64,000 nucleotides of DNA from contig CM041780.1 of assembly GCA_023374045.1 (NCBI GenBank), positions 32,730,337 to 32,794,336 of the forward strand. Direction: 5' to 3'. Under the pieces are notes generated by a model. That model had not been told where the DNA came from. It was given only the letters and a program-made list of their open reading frames with translations, and made no database searches. The DNA is from Limonium bicolor. Lineage: Eukaryota > Streptophyta > Magnoliopsida > Caryophyllales > Plumbaginaceae. A program made the position numbers and the translations under genes. Shown one piece after another: positions 11,206 to 22,623 of the stretch. Every line of letters starts with the position of its first letter. Position 1 is the first letter of the stretch.

Positions 11206-11435
11206 GCCTTGTATAATTATGTGATGTGATAAACCAGTGTATGTTAAGGATGTTGTAAGTGTTAATTATGGCGACAGTATAAGCCAACGAATGTTGTAAA
11301 AAGAGTGTGTTAATGAATAAAGTGGAGTTGTTTGAAGCATATAAACCGTGTTATTACCCAATACTTATTAGTTTTCCAATGAATTAGGCTGTGCACTCGG
11401 AACGGGAGGTATACTGAGTGTCTGTAATGAGGCAG
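11206..11435 (+). other. Non-coding spacer between AlkB and protease
   Basis: This AT-rich 230 bp has no open frame and includes an AATAAA word near 11318. It looks like the 3' untranslated part of a captured gene followed by a splice-acceptor-like GAGGCAG at 11429-11435. Both readings are inference. Confidence 0.4.
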
Positions 11436-12498
11436 AAGCCGGCAGGTGCGGCACAATCCTCACCGGTACCTTTCTAGTCAATGGCGTGGACGCTTCGATC
11501 TTGTTCAACTCCGGAGCCTCACACACATTTGTTTCGCTATCTTTTGTGAAGAGGCTGGGGTTAGACAGTGATGAGATGCCAAACTTCCTAGTCACTCTCC
11601 CGTCGAAAGAGCGGATCAGGTGTACCCGCTACCACCGAGATGTTGTTGTGAGAATCAGAGGTGAAGAATTTCTGATCGACTTGATAGAGTTCGACGGACT
11701 TGGTTTTGATGTGATTGTCGGGATGAACTGGTTGGAGCGGTACAAGGGCAGGATCCTGTGTGCCGAGCATCGTCTGCTTCTTCGGAGTCCATCTGGGGTT
11801 ACCATATCTTACCGCTAGAGACCCAGGGAGCCTTCGACTCAGATCATCACCGCCATGGCTATGAATCGTGAATTACGGCGAGGGAGTGATATATACCTCT
11901 GCTATGTCCAGGACATAGAGAGAGACCCAGAGTTTAGTCCTGATGTGCCGGTAGTGTCGGAGTTTCCTGATGTATTTCCTAAGGAACTGCCGGGCATGCC
12001 GCCAGCACGGGAAGTTGAGTTTGTAATTGATTTGGTTCCGGGCACCGGACCAATTGCGAAGGCACCCTATCGTATGGCTCTAGCAGAGATGACTGAGCTC
12101 AAGGAGCAGCTGAGATACCTACTCGACAAGGGGTTCATCCGCCCTAACGTTTCACCATGGGGAGCGCCGGTCCTCTTCGTGAAGAAGAAGGACGGTAGCC
12201 TCCACCTGTGTATTGATTATCGAGAGCTGAATGCAGTTACGGTGAAGAACTGTTACCCTTTACCACGCATCGACGATATATTTGATCAGTTGAGGGGAGC
12301 ATCAGTATTCTCCAAGATAGATCTACGATCCAGATACCATCAGATTGCCATCCGTGACAGTGATATCCAGAAGACAGCATTCAGAACTAGGTATGGACAT
12401 TATGAGTTTACAGTTATGCCGTTTGGGTTATCCAATGCACCAGCTAAGTTCATGGACTTAATGAACCGCTTGTTCCAAGATCAGTTGGACAAGTCAGT
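11436..12498 (+). pseudogene. pol: Chromovirus protease and N-terminal reverse transcriptase
   Basis: The protease frame (GTFLVNG, then ILFNSGASHTF) has Asn at 11507-11509 in place of the catalytic Asp of the D-S-G motif. A TAG at 11816 precedes the RT frame. The RT part carries [43 protein letters not shown] (usually LRSGYHQ) and [13 protein letters not shown], covering fingers and the first catalytic Asp region. It stops just before the IDD box because a CACTA transposon is inserted at 12498/12499. The remainder resumes at 22624. Confidence 0.9.
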
Positions 12499-13205
12499 GT
12501 GGAACGCGAGGCTTTAATGACGGTGGTTTAATCACGGCTTAAACAGACACCGTGATTAATAGGAAGGCCGGAATTTATTAGCGACGATGATTGATTAACC
12601 CGTAATCAATAATCGGAGGTTGGCGCGCCTTTTTTAGGAGGGACTTTAGATGACGGTTTTTAGTAAAACCGTAATCTAAAGTCCCGTGTTGACGCGCGCT
12701 TTACGGTCAACGGACTTTAGATTACGGTTTTACTAAAAACCGTCATCTAAAGTCCCTCCTAAAAAAGGCGCGCCAACCTCGTCAACGAAGTCGTTTTGAC
12801 CTGACGAAAAAATTTCCCGTATTATTTGATTTATTCGACTCCGCGCGTAATCTAAATTACAGTTAACGACGTCGTTTTAGCAGTGTATTTTAGATTAATA
12901 AAAACTTTATATTAATGTGTTACCTAATACCTATGTTTGAAACCCAACATATGGCAAATAATTATCGCGCTATTTTTTTAATTTCGTTACACTTTAGATT
13001 ACATTTAACGACGTCGTTTTACAAGTGTATTTTAGATTAATAAAAACTTTATATTAATGTGTTACCTATGTTTGAAACCCAACATATGCCAAATAATTAT
13101 CGCGTTTTTTTTTAATTTCGTTACACTTTAGATTACGGTTTTTGTGAGAACCGTCATGTAAAGTATGACTTTAGTTTACGGTTTACATGTAAACCGTAAT
13201 CTAAA
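12499..13205. repeat. Left subterminal inverted repeats of the CACTA element
   Basis: The terminal part has TTTAATGACGG- and TTAATCACGG-type units. A large inverted repeat of about 160 bp (12616-12779) is centred near 12698: GGTTGGCGCGCC and the DNA inward of it return in reverse at the other arm, each arm containing ACTTTAGATGACGGTTTTTA. Two near-identical ~125-bp blocks with AACGACGTCGTTTTA follow (about 12850-12985 and 12998-13110). The last dyad ends at 13205. These are probable transposase binding sites by analogy with other CACTA elements. Confidence 0.8.
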
Positions 13206-14952
13206 GTCCATTTAAACATTTGCCTATACTCTGCACACTCTACTCACACTAACTCTTCTTCTCTTTCGCGCTATCTTCCTCACTGAAATTGCCTCCTCTC
13301 TCCCGTCACCTTGCTAACGGCCATCGCCGCCGTCACTCCCATTGCCGCCGGTCACCACCCATCTACCACTGGTCTCACCGTCGACGTCTCTATCGCGTAT
13401 TGGGTATGCGATCGCGATTGATTGTCGTTTTTTTCTAACTTTGTTCATATACATGCATTTCGATTGCAAGTTCTAACCTCGTTTGTATCGAATCCTGAGA
13501 GTGTAATGGCAAATGTTCTAACCTTGTTCATATATTTGTGCCCAGATTCACAGTTAATTGCGACCTAGTTCGTGGGCTGATTTCTACACTACTTGCCCAC
13601 TTCGGTGCTTACTTACGGTAACTTTGCAAACCAATCTGTAAACTGCTGTATTTATTTGTTCTTAGCATTTAGTATTACAATTAATACATAATAGTGTAGT
13701 TTTAAAAATGCTACTACTTAAAACTGCCACAGGAAAGAAAGTAAGTTCAAGTATATCACCGATTCCTGAAAAATGAATGGAACAGAACTGTAGCATATCT
13801 CAGTTTCATGAATGGAACAGAACTGTAACAAGTTGTTTGAGTTTTGGTCTGGATTTAAAAGCTTAATGGAATATTTAAGTAACTGGGTAAGGTGTTAGGA
13901 GAAGTATAATCAGTTGAAAGGAAAAAAAACAGACAGGGAAGAAAGCAAGAACACAACTCAGTTTCTGTTTTGATTTCAGTTTGGATTTCAGCTTCAGTTT
14001 CGTATCAGATCAGGTTCTGACTAATTCTGCATCTGTAACAAAGTTGCCTTGGGTTTAGTTGAGTTAGAAACTTTATAACACACCAAATTGACAGGATCGA
14101 CAGTTTAGAAAGGTTTGAGAATTCAAACACGTGAACAAACAGAGAGGAGTCATACACCAGTCTCTGTCTGTCTGTTTCTAGCTTTTCTTTCAGTTTCTAT
14201 TTCTGTTTGAGTTCTGTGTGAATCTGTTCAGTAGAGGCAACAGAAAGATGTTGTCGTTTTTCTGTTTCTGTAAACTAAATTCATCAGTGAAGATAAGTTT
14301 ATGTATGTTACCAGTTCTAGATGGTGCGTGCGAATTTGACTTTGATAAAACTGATTTGGAGACGTTAGAAATATAGGGGAGATGCTGTCGATTTTTTTCC
14401 GCGGTTTAGCTAGCATTTAACCTTGATTTTTTGATGAATTCTAATGTTGTCGTTTTTCATTTATGCATCAGGACTACGACTTTATTTAGGCTTCCGACCT
14501 CAACCGTCTTAGCATCGGCTAATCGTCTACCAGCGGTAAGATTTATATATATACATATAATATTTGACAAACTACCAAACATAGTTATCCGCCCAAGATA
14601 TACCTAATAGAGGTATATCTTCGGCAGTCCCTGTCGGGACTGTCCACGATTGTTAAATCACACACCTAGGGTGTGAATGTGCTTTTAATATGTACTTTAT
14701 TGATTATTTCAGCAGTATCTCTTTATTGTTCTTCGAATGCATATATTATTGATTAATATCATAATATCGTGCATTTGAAGAACTGTAGGGAGATGCTGCC
14801 GAAATTTTCAATAAATTACATATTTAAAACACGTTCACCGGTGGGATTTAATACTCATGGATGGATTTAGGTTGATAAGATACAAAAGTGTAAAGACTCT
14901 GCCACGGGTGACGGTATGAAATGGCTGCCTTCATATAAATAGCTAGAAGGAG
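13206..14952 (+). promoter_or_regulatory. CACTA 5' region: CT-rich leader and intron-like DNA
   Basis: A CT-rich, ATG-free stretch at 13230-13400 looks like a transcribed leader, followed by AT-rich intron-like DNA. Short inverted repeats occur at 14594-14620 (AAGATATACC...GGTATATCTT) and 14632-14651 (AGTCCC...GGGACT). A longer hairpin is at 14728-14783. No coding frame of note is present. Confidence 0.5.
14728..14783 (+). repeat. 56-nt near-perfect hairpin upstream of the transposase
   Basis: The arm GTTCTTCGAATGCA pairs with TGCATTTGAAGAAC (one G-U pair), and the inner ATATTAT/ATAATAT and TGAT/ATCA segments continue the stem to a four-base loop. It resembles a small-RNA precursor in size. 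That function is not shown. Confidence 0.6.
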
Positions 14953-17900
14953 ATGGAACGTTCGTGGATTTACAGCGGAAATTTGGACGACAAGTTTTTA
15001 GAAGGAGTTGATAAGTTATGCACGGTGTTGGCGAACAATCTGAAGCCTACAGACAAGGGATACATATTTTGTCCGTGTATCGACTGCCAAAACAATCTGA
15101 GATATCGCGGCGTTGAAACAATTAAGGAACATCTGATCCGCCGCGGTTTTACAAAAGATTTCCAAGACATAATCCGATGGCATGGTCAGAGTGCGTTCGA
15201 TGTTATTAAGCCTGACGAAGGGGATAATGGTCAGGCAAACACGGAAACAGAACTTGGAGATGATACAGTTGCTGGTGATCCAGAAGACGTTACAGCGAAC
15301 GTTGTGCCGATTTCTGGGATGATGACATTGAGACTATGCTTGAAGATGTGGAACGACATTACTCTAACACGCCAGACAAGCATGAAAATTTGTTGGATTC
15401 ATCCAAAACACCGTTGTACCCCGGGTGTGACCCTACAAAGTTAAGCAAGTTGAGTGTCGTCCTCAAGCTATTCAACTTGAAAGCGAAACATGGCTGGAGC
15501 GACGTAAGTTTCACTGACCTCCTGGAACTATTGAAATACGTTCTTCCGGTGGACAACGTTTTACCAACGACTACGTACTCAGCCAAAAAAATGATGTGCC
15601 CAATGGGTATGGGGTACCAGAAAATTCATGCTTGTCCAAATGGTTGCATGCTGTTTTGGAAATCGGATGAATTTGCTGAAAGCTGTTCAGCATGTGGAGC
15701 GTCACGGTATAAGAAACAACAAACTCACATCAGCGGTAGTAAGAAAGGTTCACCAGCTAAGGTATTGTGGTACCTGCCCATCATTCCAAGGTTCAGACGT
15801 TTGTTCTCCATTGAGAAAGACGCAGAGAATCTTCGGTGGCATTCAGTTCACAGGAAAAAGGATGGCAGATTGAGACATCCCGCTGATGCACCACAGTGGA
15901 GAAACATAGACGTAAAATTTCCTGAGTTTGGTAACGAACCGAGAAACCTAAGGCTAGGCTTGTGCACGGATGGGATGAACCCTTACGGTACTTTGAGTAG
16001 CATACACAGTACCTGGCCTGTGCTTTTGGTTATTTACAATCTACCGCCGTGGTTATGCATGAAACCAAGACACATCTTGTTGTCTTTGTTAATATCTGGT
16101 CCAAAGCAACCGGGCAACAAAATTGACGTATTCCTACAACCTTTGATAGAGGATCTACAACTCTTGTGGAATGAAGGGGCTACGGTTTACGACTCATTCA
16201 GTAAAGAGGACTTCAATTTGCGTGCTATGTTGTACTGCACAATCAATGATTTCCCCGCCTATGGTAATCTTTCAGGCTATTCAATCAAGGGGGCGTTGGC
16301 GTGTCCGATTTGTGGTGAAAACACTTGTAGCATTCGCTTGAAACATAGTGGGAAAACCGTGTATATGGGCCACCGAAAAATGCTTCCTAAAGGACATAAG
16401 TATCGAAAGATGGCGAAAGAGTTCGATGGGAAAACTGATCACAGCATGGCGCGCCAGCCTTTGACAGGTACAGAGATTTACAAAAAGTTGGATAATATTG
16501 TGAACAACTTCGGGCCGCCAACCAAAAGTGGTGAAAAAAGTGTCTGGAAAAAGAAATCAATATTTTGGGAACTACAGTACTGGCAGCATCTGGAGGTTAG
16601 ACATTGTATCGATGGGATGCATGTCGAGAAGAACGTGGGTGAAAGTATCACTAGCACCCTTTTGAACATAAAAGGAAAGACAAAGGATCATTTGAAAGGA
16701 AGAAAAGATTTAATTGAGTTGGGCATACGCACAGAGCTTGGCCCGCAAGAACGTGGAAAACGCACATTCTTGCCTCCTGCCTGTCACACTCTGTCTAAAG
16801 AAGAGAAACATAGTCTATGCAGTACCCTTTACAACATCAAGGTGCCATCAGGTTACTCCTCAAACATAAGAAACTAGTGTCCATGACAGATTTCAAATTA
16901 GTAGGAATGAAATCTCACGATTATCATGTCCTACTTCAAGAATTTTTGCCAATTGCACTACGTGGGATCTTGCCGGATGCTGTCAGACACACAATCACAA
17001 ACGTCAGTGTCTTCCTCAAACACATTTCGTCTAAGGTTCTTGATGTGGACACTCTGTCTAAATTACAAAAGGATCTTATTGTGACAATGTGCCAGCTGGA
17101 GATGTATTTTCCTCCATCGTTCTTCGACATAATGATACATCTCCTCGTGCATCTTGTAAGAGAGATTCTGATGTGTGGTCCTTTGTACCTTCGCTACATG
17201 TATCCGTTCGAAAGGTACATGGGTGTCCTGAAGAAGAAAATGAAGAACCGTCGTCACCCAGAGGGTAGTATTATAGAGGGCACTATCACAGAGGAAGTTG
17301 TAGACTTCTGCACCAATTACCTAGAAGGTGTCGATACCATTGGACTTCCACGTTCTAGACACGAGGGCAGATTGAAGGGTGTTGGCACGGTTGGAAGGAA
17401 ACTGAAAAGAATTGATATAGACACTCTTAACAAAGCTCATTTAGTTGTGCTAAGTCATCTTGAAGATGTTGAACCATACTTTGATGAACACTTGTGTGTT
17501 TTAAGAGCACAATATCCAAACATGAGTGACGTCAGACTACAAAATGAGCAGAATAGGACATTTGTCCGATGGTTCAAAGAGAGAGTGTTGTCCGATCAGT
17601 CCACGAATGTGCCTGAACTGATTAAAGTAGTTGCATTTGGACCAAATCTGGATGTAATTTCTTATGAGGGGTACGATGTCAATGGATTCACCTTTTTCAC
17701 AGAACGTCAGGATCAGAAGTCAACGAATCAAAACAGTGGTGTAGAGCTTGAAGCTTATCAAAACTTATATGACGTCGGTGTCGTGGGTCATAGTCCTGTC
17801 TCAGTACAACAATCATATTTCGGTGTTATACAAGACATCTGGGTATTGGACTACAACAGCTACGAAATGTGTGTTTTCCGCTGTAACTGGGTTAACAACA

Positions 17901-18217
17901 ATCATGGCTACCGTGAAGAGGAGCATGGTATGAAACTGGTTGATCTGTCTAGAGCTACTCCCACGGTTGAGCCATTCGTTGTTGGGACGAAGGTTAAGCA
18001 GATATTTTATGTAACTGATCCCTGTAATCCTAGATGGTCTGTTGTGCTTAAAGGGAGAAGAGGAATAGTTGGTGTGGATGGTGTGGTTGATGAGGATGAG
18101 TATGATGCAGAAGATGAACCTCCAACTGTTCCTATTTCATTGGAAGAGGCTGAGGTCACAGGTCATCGTGAGTATATACGATCAGACCATAACGAGGGAA
18201 TGTGGGTTGAGAGATAA
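14953..18217 (+). pseudogene. CACTA TNP2-type transposase (two frameshifts)
   Basis: The start ATG opens MERSWIYSGNLDDKFLEGV, the Transpos_assoc domain (about the first 75 residues, with a Cys-rich FCPCIDCQNN motif). A one-base shift near 15310 leads into the Transposase_21 catalytic region (CPNGC and CSACGASR zinc motifs, LRLGLCTDGMNPYG, CPICGE, CIDGMHVEKNV). A second shift near 16873 leads into a DUF4218-like segment (VHLVREILMCGPLYLRYMYPFERYMGVLK) and then a DUF4216-like segment (FGVIQDIWVLDY, FRCNWV). The stop is at 18215-18217. The complete family protein is about 1,000-1,100 residues, which this matches apart from the shifts. It should bind the subterminal repeats and cut the element ends. 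Confidence 0.9.
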
Positions 18218-18339
18218 TGGTGTATGTAAGTTATTACTACAAAAATTTATATGAAATTAACACTCTTTTATTTCTTGCTTGTATATGACCATTATGAAAT
18301 GCTTAATTTAATTCAAATTGTATTTCAATCCTTGCAGGC

Positions 18340-21300
18340 ATGGCTGATCAGGACATGGATGATCAGGACATGGTTGATGCAGAGTTCGATTTATGTTGCC
18401 GTGAGTTCGACAATGAGCAGCAGATGGTACCGGTCCCATCTACATCTGCCGCTGCTGCTGTTGTCCCATCCACATCTGCCGCTGATGCTGTTGGCCCTTC
18501 CATGAGTGCACCTTCTACGAGTGCTACTCAGAGACCCAGAGGTAGAGGTCCGACCCGTGGGTTGAAACTGCAGAAAGAGGATCAGATTAGTCTTCTGTGG
18601 GACAAGTATGGGAGGTATGGTGGGGGCAGCAGGTCAGAGTTCGGTAGTATGCTAGGGACTCTGGCCAGATCACATTGCTGCATCAACCACACATGGAAAC
18701 AAGTCCCGCAAGAAGTTAAGGAGACCATCTGGAAGAAGGTGCAAGAACGATACAAGATCCCAGAAGAAGTGAAGCAGACCGTTCTTTCTTTGGTCGCCGG
18801 CAAAGCTAAATCATTCCGTCACTACTTGGTTGAGCATTGGATCAACCAAGTGCCCCCACGTGAGCCTCCGCCGTATGTTGTGTACAATGGCATGATCACT
18901 GAAGAGGAGTGGAAGGAGTTCGTTGAGCGGCACGCCACCCCCGAGTTCAGGGTATGTTTGTGTGTACTCTTTTCTTAATTAATGCTCATAATGCTTTATC
19001 CCTGATTTTCTAATTAATTTCCTGTTGTACTTTCTTAACAGCAAGTACAAGAACAAGCACGGCAAAACCGTCAAGCTAATCTCTACCCCCACACCATGGG
19101 ACGAAAGGGATATGTGGGCAGCCTCGAGGGATGGAAAGAAGCTGGTTTGCTGACACGGAGGAACGATGATGGAAGTGAATGCCCGATCGAGGATGTCTCT
19201 GAGGCGAGGAGGGTGCAGATGTACATACTGGGACGCCAGAAAACGACCAGCGAAGGTCAGAGGGTATTTCCTAATGCTGCGATGGAACAACTGGCTAACC
19301 AAATTGTAAGTATTTGAAAGTAGCTGTTAAATAATTTACTTATATACTCAAGTGTTTGTTGATCTTAAATTTAGTGTTAACTTCTTTGACAATTGGACAG
19401 TACGAAGCGGCACAGAGAGGAGAAGTAGACTTACACGCTCCTCCTTCTCAAGACGACGCGCTCAATCAAATACTTGGGAAGAAGGATCACCCAGGGCGTG
19501 TTAGAGGATTTGGGGGAGAAGTACGTCAGAAGAAAGTATTCCCGCCATCTGCTAGGAAGGGTCAGATGAGTGCTGCTGAAGTCGAGGCGATGGTAGAGCG
19601 TAAGTGGGCTGCTGAGCGCCAAGCTAATGAGGAGAAACTGGCTGCTGAGCGCCGAGCTTTCGAGGAGAGGCTGCAGGAAGCGTTGAATTCGATCGCACAT
19701 GCGACTACACAGCAGCAGCAGCAGCAGCAGCATGATCCTCCTCGACTGTCTTCCTCGTCTAGTTGTGCTCCTGCCGCTGACCCGTACCCATTTGCCAACA
19801 TCCGGGTTAGCTTTGTTTAACTATTTTTCTCCTAAAATAAAGTCATTTAAATAGTATTAGATTGGGTTCACTTATTTATTTCACGTATTATCTCTGTTTA
19901 TTGAAGGAGCAACAAAAATGCCGTCTCCAAATACCATTAGAAGGGCACCCTGTAGATGCGGCCTACGGGACAGTGTTGCCATCAGGTCCACTCACGCTCA
20001 TCAGTTTCGTACGTCTACCCCCATTCTACGCGCGTGTGACCTTGGACCTGATCATTGATGGATTTGAGCATGCATACCTTCCAATGGCGTTTGACAACAA
20101 ATGCACGCTGATCGAAGCAAAGGGAGACATATTGCCCTGGCCAGCATGATATTGTTGTCACCGATGAGGTAAGACTGTTTGACAACCATTTAGTATCTAA
20201 TAAAATGCATTATTTAGCATTAAGTGTCTAATCTAATCTATTATAGGTCCTGAGCTTCCTCGCCGCGTAACCCGGCCCAGACTAGAAGAGACCAGCGCGC
20301 CGGCGAATCCTGAGATCCCTGAGCTTCCTCGCCGCGTATCCCGGCCCAGAGAAGAAGAGATCAGCGCGCCGCGAATCCTGTCAGAAGTACAAGGGTATGT
20401 TCTAGATAAATGTTTAATGTTACTATAATAATCAATTAGTAATTATCTTTACATTTATGCTTTACTGTTTGTGTGTGAAGGGTAAGAATCCAGTGAGTCG
20501 GGGTGGGAAAGGTAAGAATCCAGCGCCCGTCCGGGGACGTCGCACCAAGACTTCTGAGGCGCCTAAAAATAAGCTCGAACTGCCAGAAAAACTTGTTAAG
20601 GTTTTGGGGGCCAAGCAGATGAATCTCTACGACAAGATCATATTGAAGTCATCTCAAACTAACAACTTCATGATGACGCTTCCAAAGTCGATGTTTCACT
20701 ACGAAGAAGATATGATCACGACAATCAACTTTGAGGACATCAGAGAGATGATGTGTGGAGATTATCTGAACATTAACATTATTCAAGCTTATCTATTGTA
20801 AGTGTTCTTTCCTCATACTGTAAAAACATATAGAATAAGTATCTATGAAGTTGCATTGGCTAACTTTTTATACAACATGTGATATAATAGATGTCTGCTT
20901 GAGAGATGTGCTGAGAAGGACATGACCTCCATTACTGCGGTGTGCCCGGAGCGTTTATCATACGACAATGTCACTAGGGACCCGGGGAGGTTTTGTAATT
21001 ACATGATTCATTGCTTCAATGTTGTTGATGAACAGAATAAATTGTTCATTCTAATGCCGTATCACCAAACGTGAGTTCTGATATAAAATTACATACTAAT
21101 TAGCTAACTTTTTTACCTTCATTTCTCATTTCTTTTGTATTTGACATTGTAGCCACCACGGGCTTTGTTTATATTCTGCGCTGCCACCGCTACTCTGCTC
21201 GTTCTAGATCCACTAGGGCAGTGGACAGAATTCCACACTGAAGACATAATCAAAGAGTAAGTTTTATTACTATTTAATTGTATGTAAGTTTTTTGAACCA

Positions 21301-21784
21301 AAATTAATGTACTTGTTCATTTTGCTAAACGCTTTTGTTAATATATGTAACAGTTGTTACAAAAAAACCCCACAGGGAGAGTTTGGTGATTTGACCGTCG
21401 ATTACATCAAGGTTTGGTAATTCATGTATTTCATTTGTGCTGCTATCTTTGTACAATTGTTTTACATTTTTGAATTTTGGTGATTTAGTGCCCTACCCAA
21501 AAGGACTCTAGGAGTTGCGGGTACTACGTGATGCGGTATATGTACGAGTTCTGCGCGTACTTCCCAAGTTTTAAGAATGATAAAGACAAGTAATAAGAAC
21601 GCTGTCTTGTATTTAATTGTTTCGGCAGATTTTTTGTGTCTTTATCTTAATCTCATTATGTGTTCCATTCCTTTTCTTGTTGCAGATTAAAGAGCATTTT
21701 GCCAGATTCTCGACTTACAGTGCAAACGACTTGTTGCATGTCAGAGAGAGCATGTCATCCATGTTTATGAGAATGGAGTGGTAG
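18340..21784 (+). pseudogene. CACTA second gene: Transposase_24 and Ulp1-like protease, 11 exons
   Basis: Exons inferred from GT-AG sites and frame: 18340-18951, 19042-19305, 19401-19805, 19907-20168, 20247-20394, 20481-20797, 20891-21070, 21153-21256, 21354-21411, 21489-21589 and 21686-21784. Exons 1-3 encode a Transposase_24-type protein (RSEFGSMLGTLARSH, then HTMGRKGYVGSLEGWKEAG) with a charged coiled coil and a Gln run. Exon 4 is a DUF8039-like segment ending in PWP. Exons 6-11 encode a C48/Ulp1-like cysteine protease: LVLDPL holds the Asp and CPTQKDSRSCGYYVMRYM the Gln and Cys. A base appears missing at the end of exon 4 (about 20149). Another is missing at the start of exon 8 (about 21155-21162), where the catalytic His-Trp should be, so the copy is non-functional. 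Exon 5 contains a ~65-bp tandem duplication. Confidence 0.82.
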
Positions 21785-22254
21785 ACTAGCTATGATGGAT
21801 TTTGTTTTTAACAGTTTTCTGCACCATTTTTGTACTGTTTTACACTTCTGTTTTATGCTATTTCTTGCTGGGAGTAATCCTAGCTGTATCTACCATGTAT
21901 AGGTTACACTGCTACCTTTGTAGCCCTCTGATTCTGCTGGTCTCTAGCTGCTGTAACAGATAATTTTTGTAATGAATTGCTAGTTGTTGTTGTATTGATA
22001 TATTTTTGTAATGAATTACTAGCTGCTATTGAATATTTTTTGTTGCTGTAACAGATTCAGCAGTAACAGATTTTCGATCTGGTGTATATTAGATGTTATC
22101 TTTGTTGCAATTGTGCGCAGAGAATGAATTTGTGTTGGTATTTGATTCAGGTGGTTCAATTGTGCAGTTTCTGCACATTTGTTGGTCTGATGCCTCTGTT
22201 GCTTCTGGCTCTATTGCGATTGTGTAGATTTGCAAAATAAAAAAAAAAAAAAAT
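21785..22254 (+). other. 3' non-coding region of the CACTA element
   Basis: This T-rich sequence after the last stop contains repeated TGTAATGAATTGCTAG-like and CTGCTGTAACAGAT-like words, ending in an A run at 22237-22252. It is consistent with a 3' untranslated region. No coding frame is seen. Confidence 0.5.
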
Positions 22255-22623
22255 TACACTTTAGATGACGGTTTTGACAATAACCGTCATCTAAAGTCTT
22301 TTACCGCGCGCGCGCCAAAGGACTTTAGATGACGGTTATTGTCAAAACCGTCATCTAAAGTGTACACTTTACATTACGGTTTTTGGTAAAACCGTCATCT
22401 AAAGTCCTTTGGCGCGCGCGCGGTAAAAGACTTTAGATGACGGTTTTACCAAAAACCGTAATGTAAAGTCTTTTACACGCGGGAATGAAAAGGGCCTTTA
22501 ATTACGGTTTTAAACCGTAATTAAAGACGTCACAATCTTTATTGACCCCCGCGTAGATTACGGTCCAGAACCGTAATTAATCAGGGTTTTGGACCGTAAT
22601 TAAAGGCTTCCGTTCCACTAGTG
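22255..22623. repeat. Right subterminal inverted repeats and terminus of the CACTA element
   Basis: Four ACTTTA(G/C)AT(G/T)ACGGTTTT-type dyads are nested: two hairpins flank GCGCGCGCGCC-rich centres, and the whole 22257-22475 block is itself close to an inverted repeat about a midpoint near 22363. Simpler TTTAATTACGG units run to the CACTAGTG end. Confidence 0.85.

Larger units (their letters stand above)
12499..22623 (+). mobile_element. CACTA (En/Spm) transposon inserted in the reverse transcriptase
   Basis: The 10.1-kb insert separates the RT frame between DQLDKSV and the IDD box. The right end reads CGTTCCACTAGTG; its complement CACTAGTGGAACG is a standard CACTA terminus. The left end starts GTGGAACGCGAGGCTTTAAT, matching the complement of the right end after its first five bases, so the terminal CACTA appears lost. 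Both ends carry long nested inverted repeats of an ACTTTAGATGACGGTTTT-type unit. Inside, on the plus strand, are a TNP2-type transposase (14953-18217) and a second gene with Transposase_24 and Ulp1-like domains (18340-21784). Both genes have frameshifts, so this copy is not autonomous. Confidence 0.9.
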
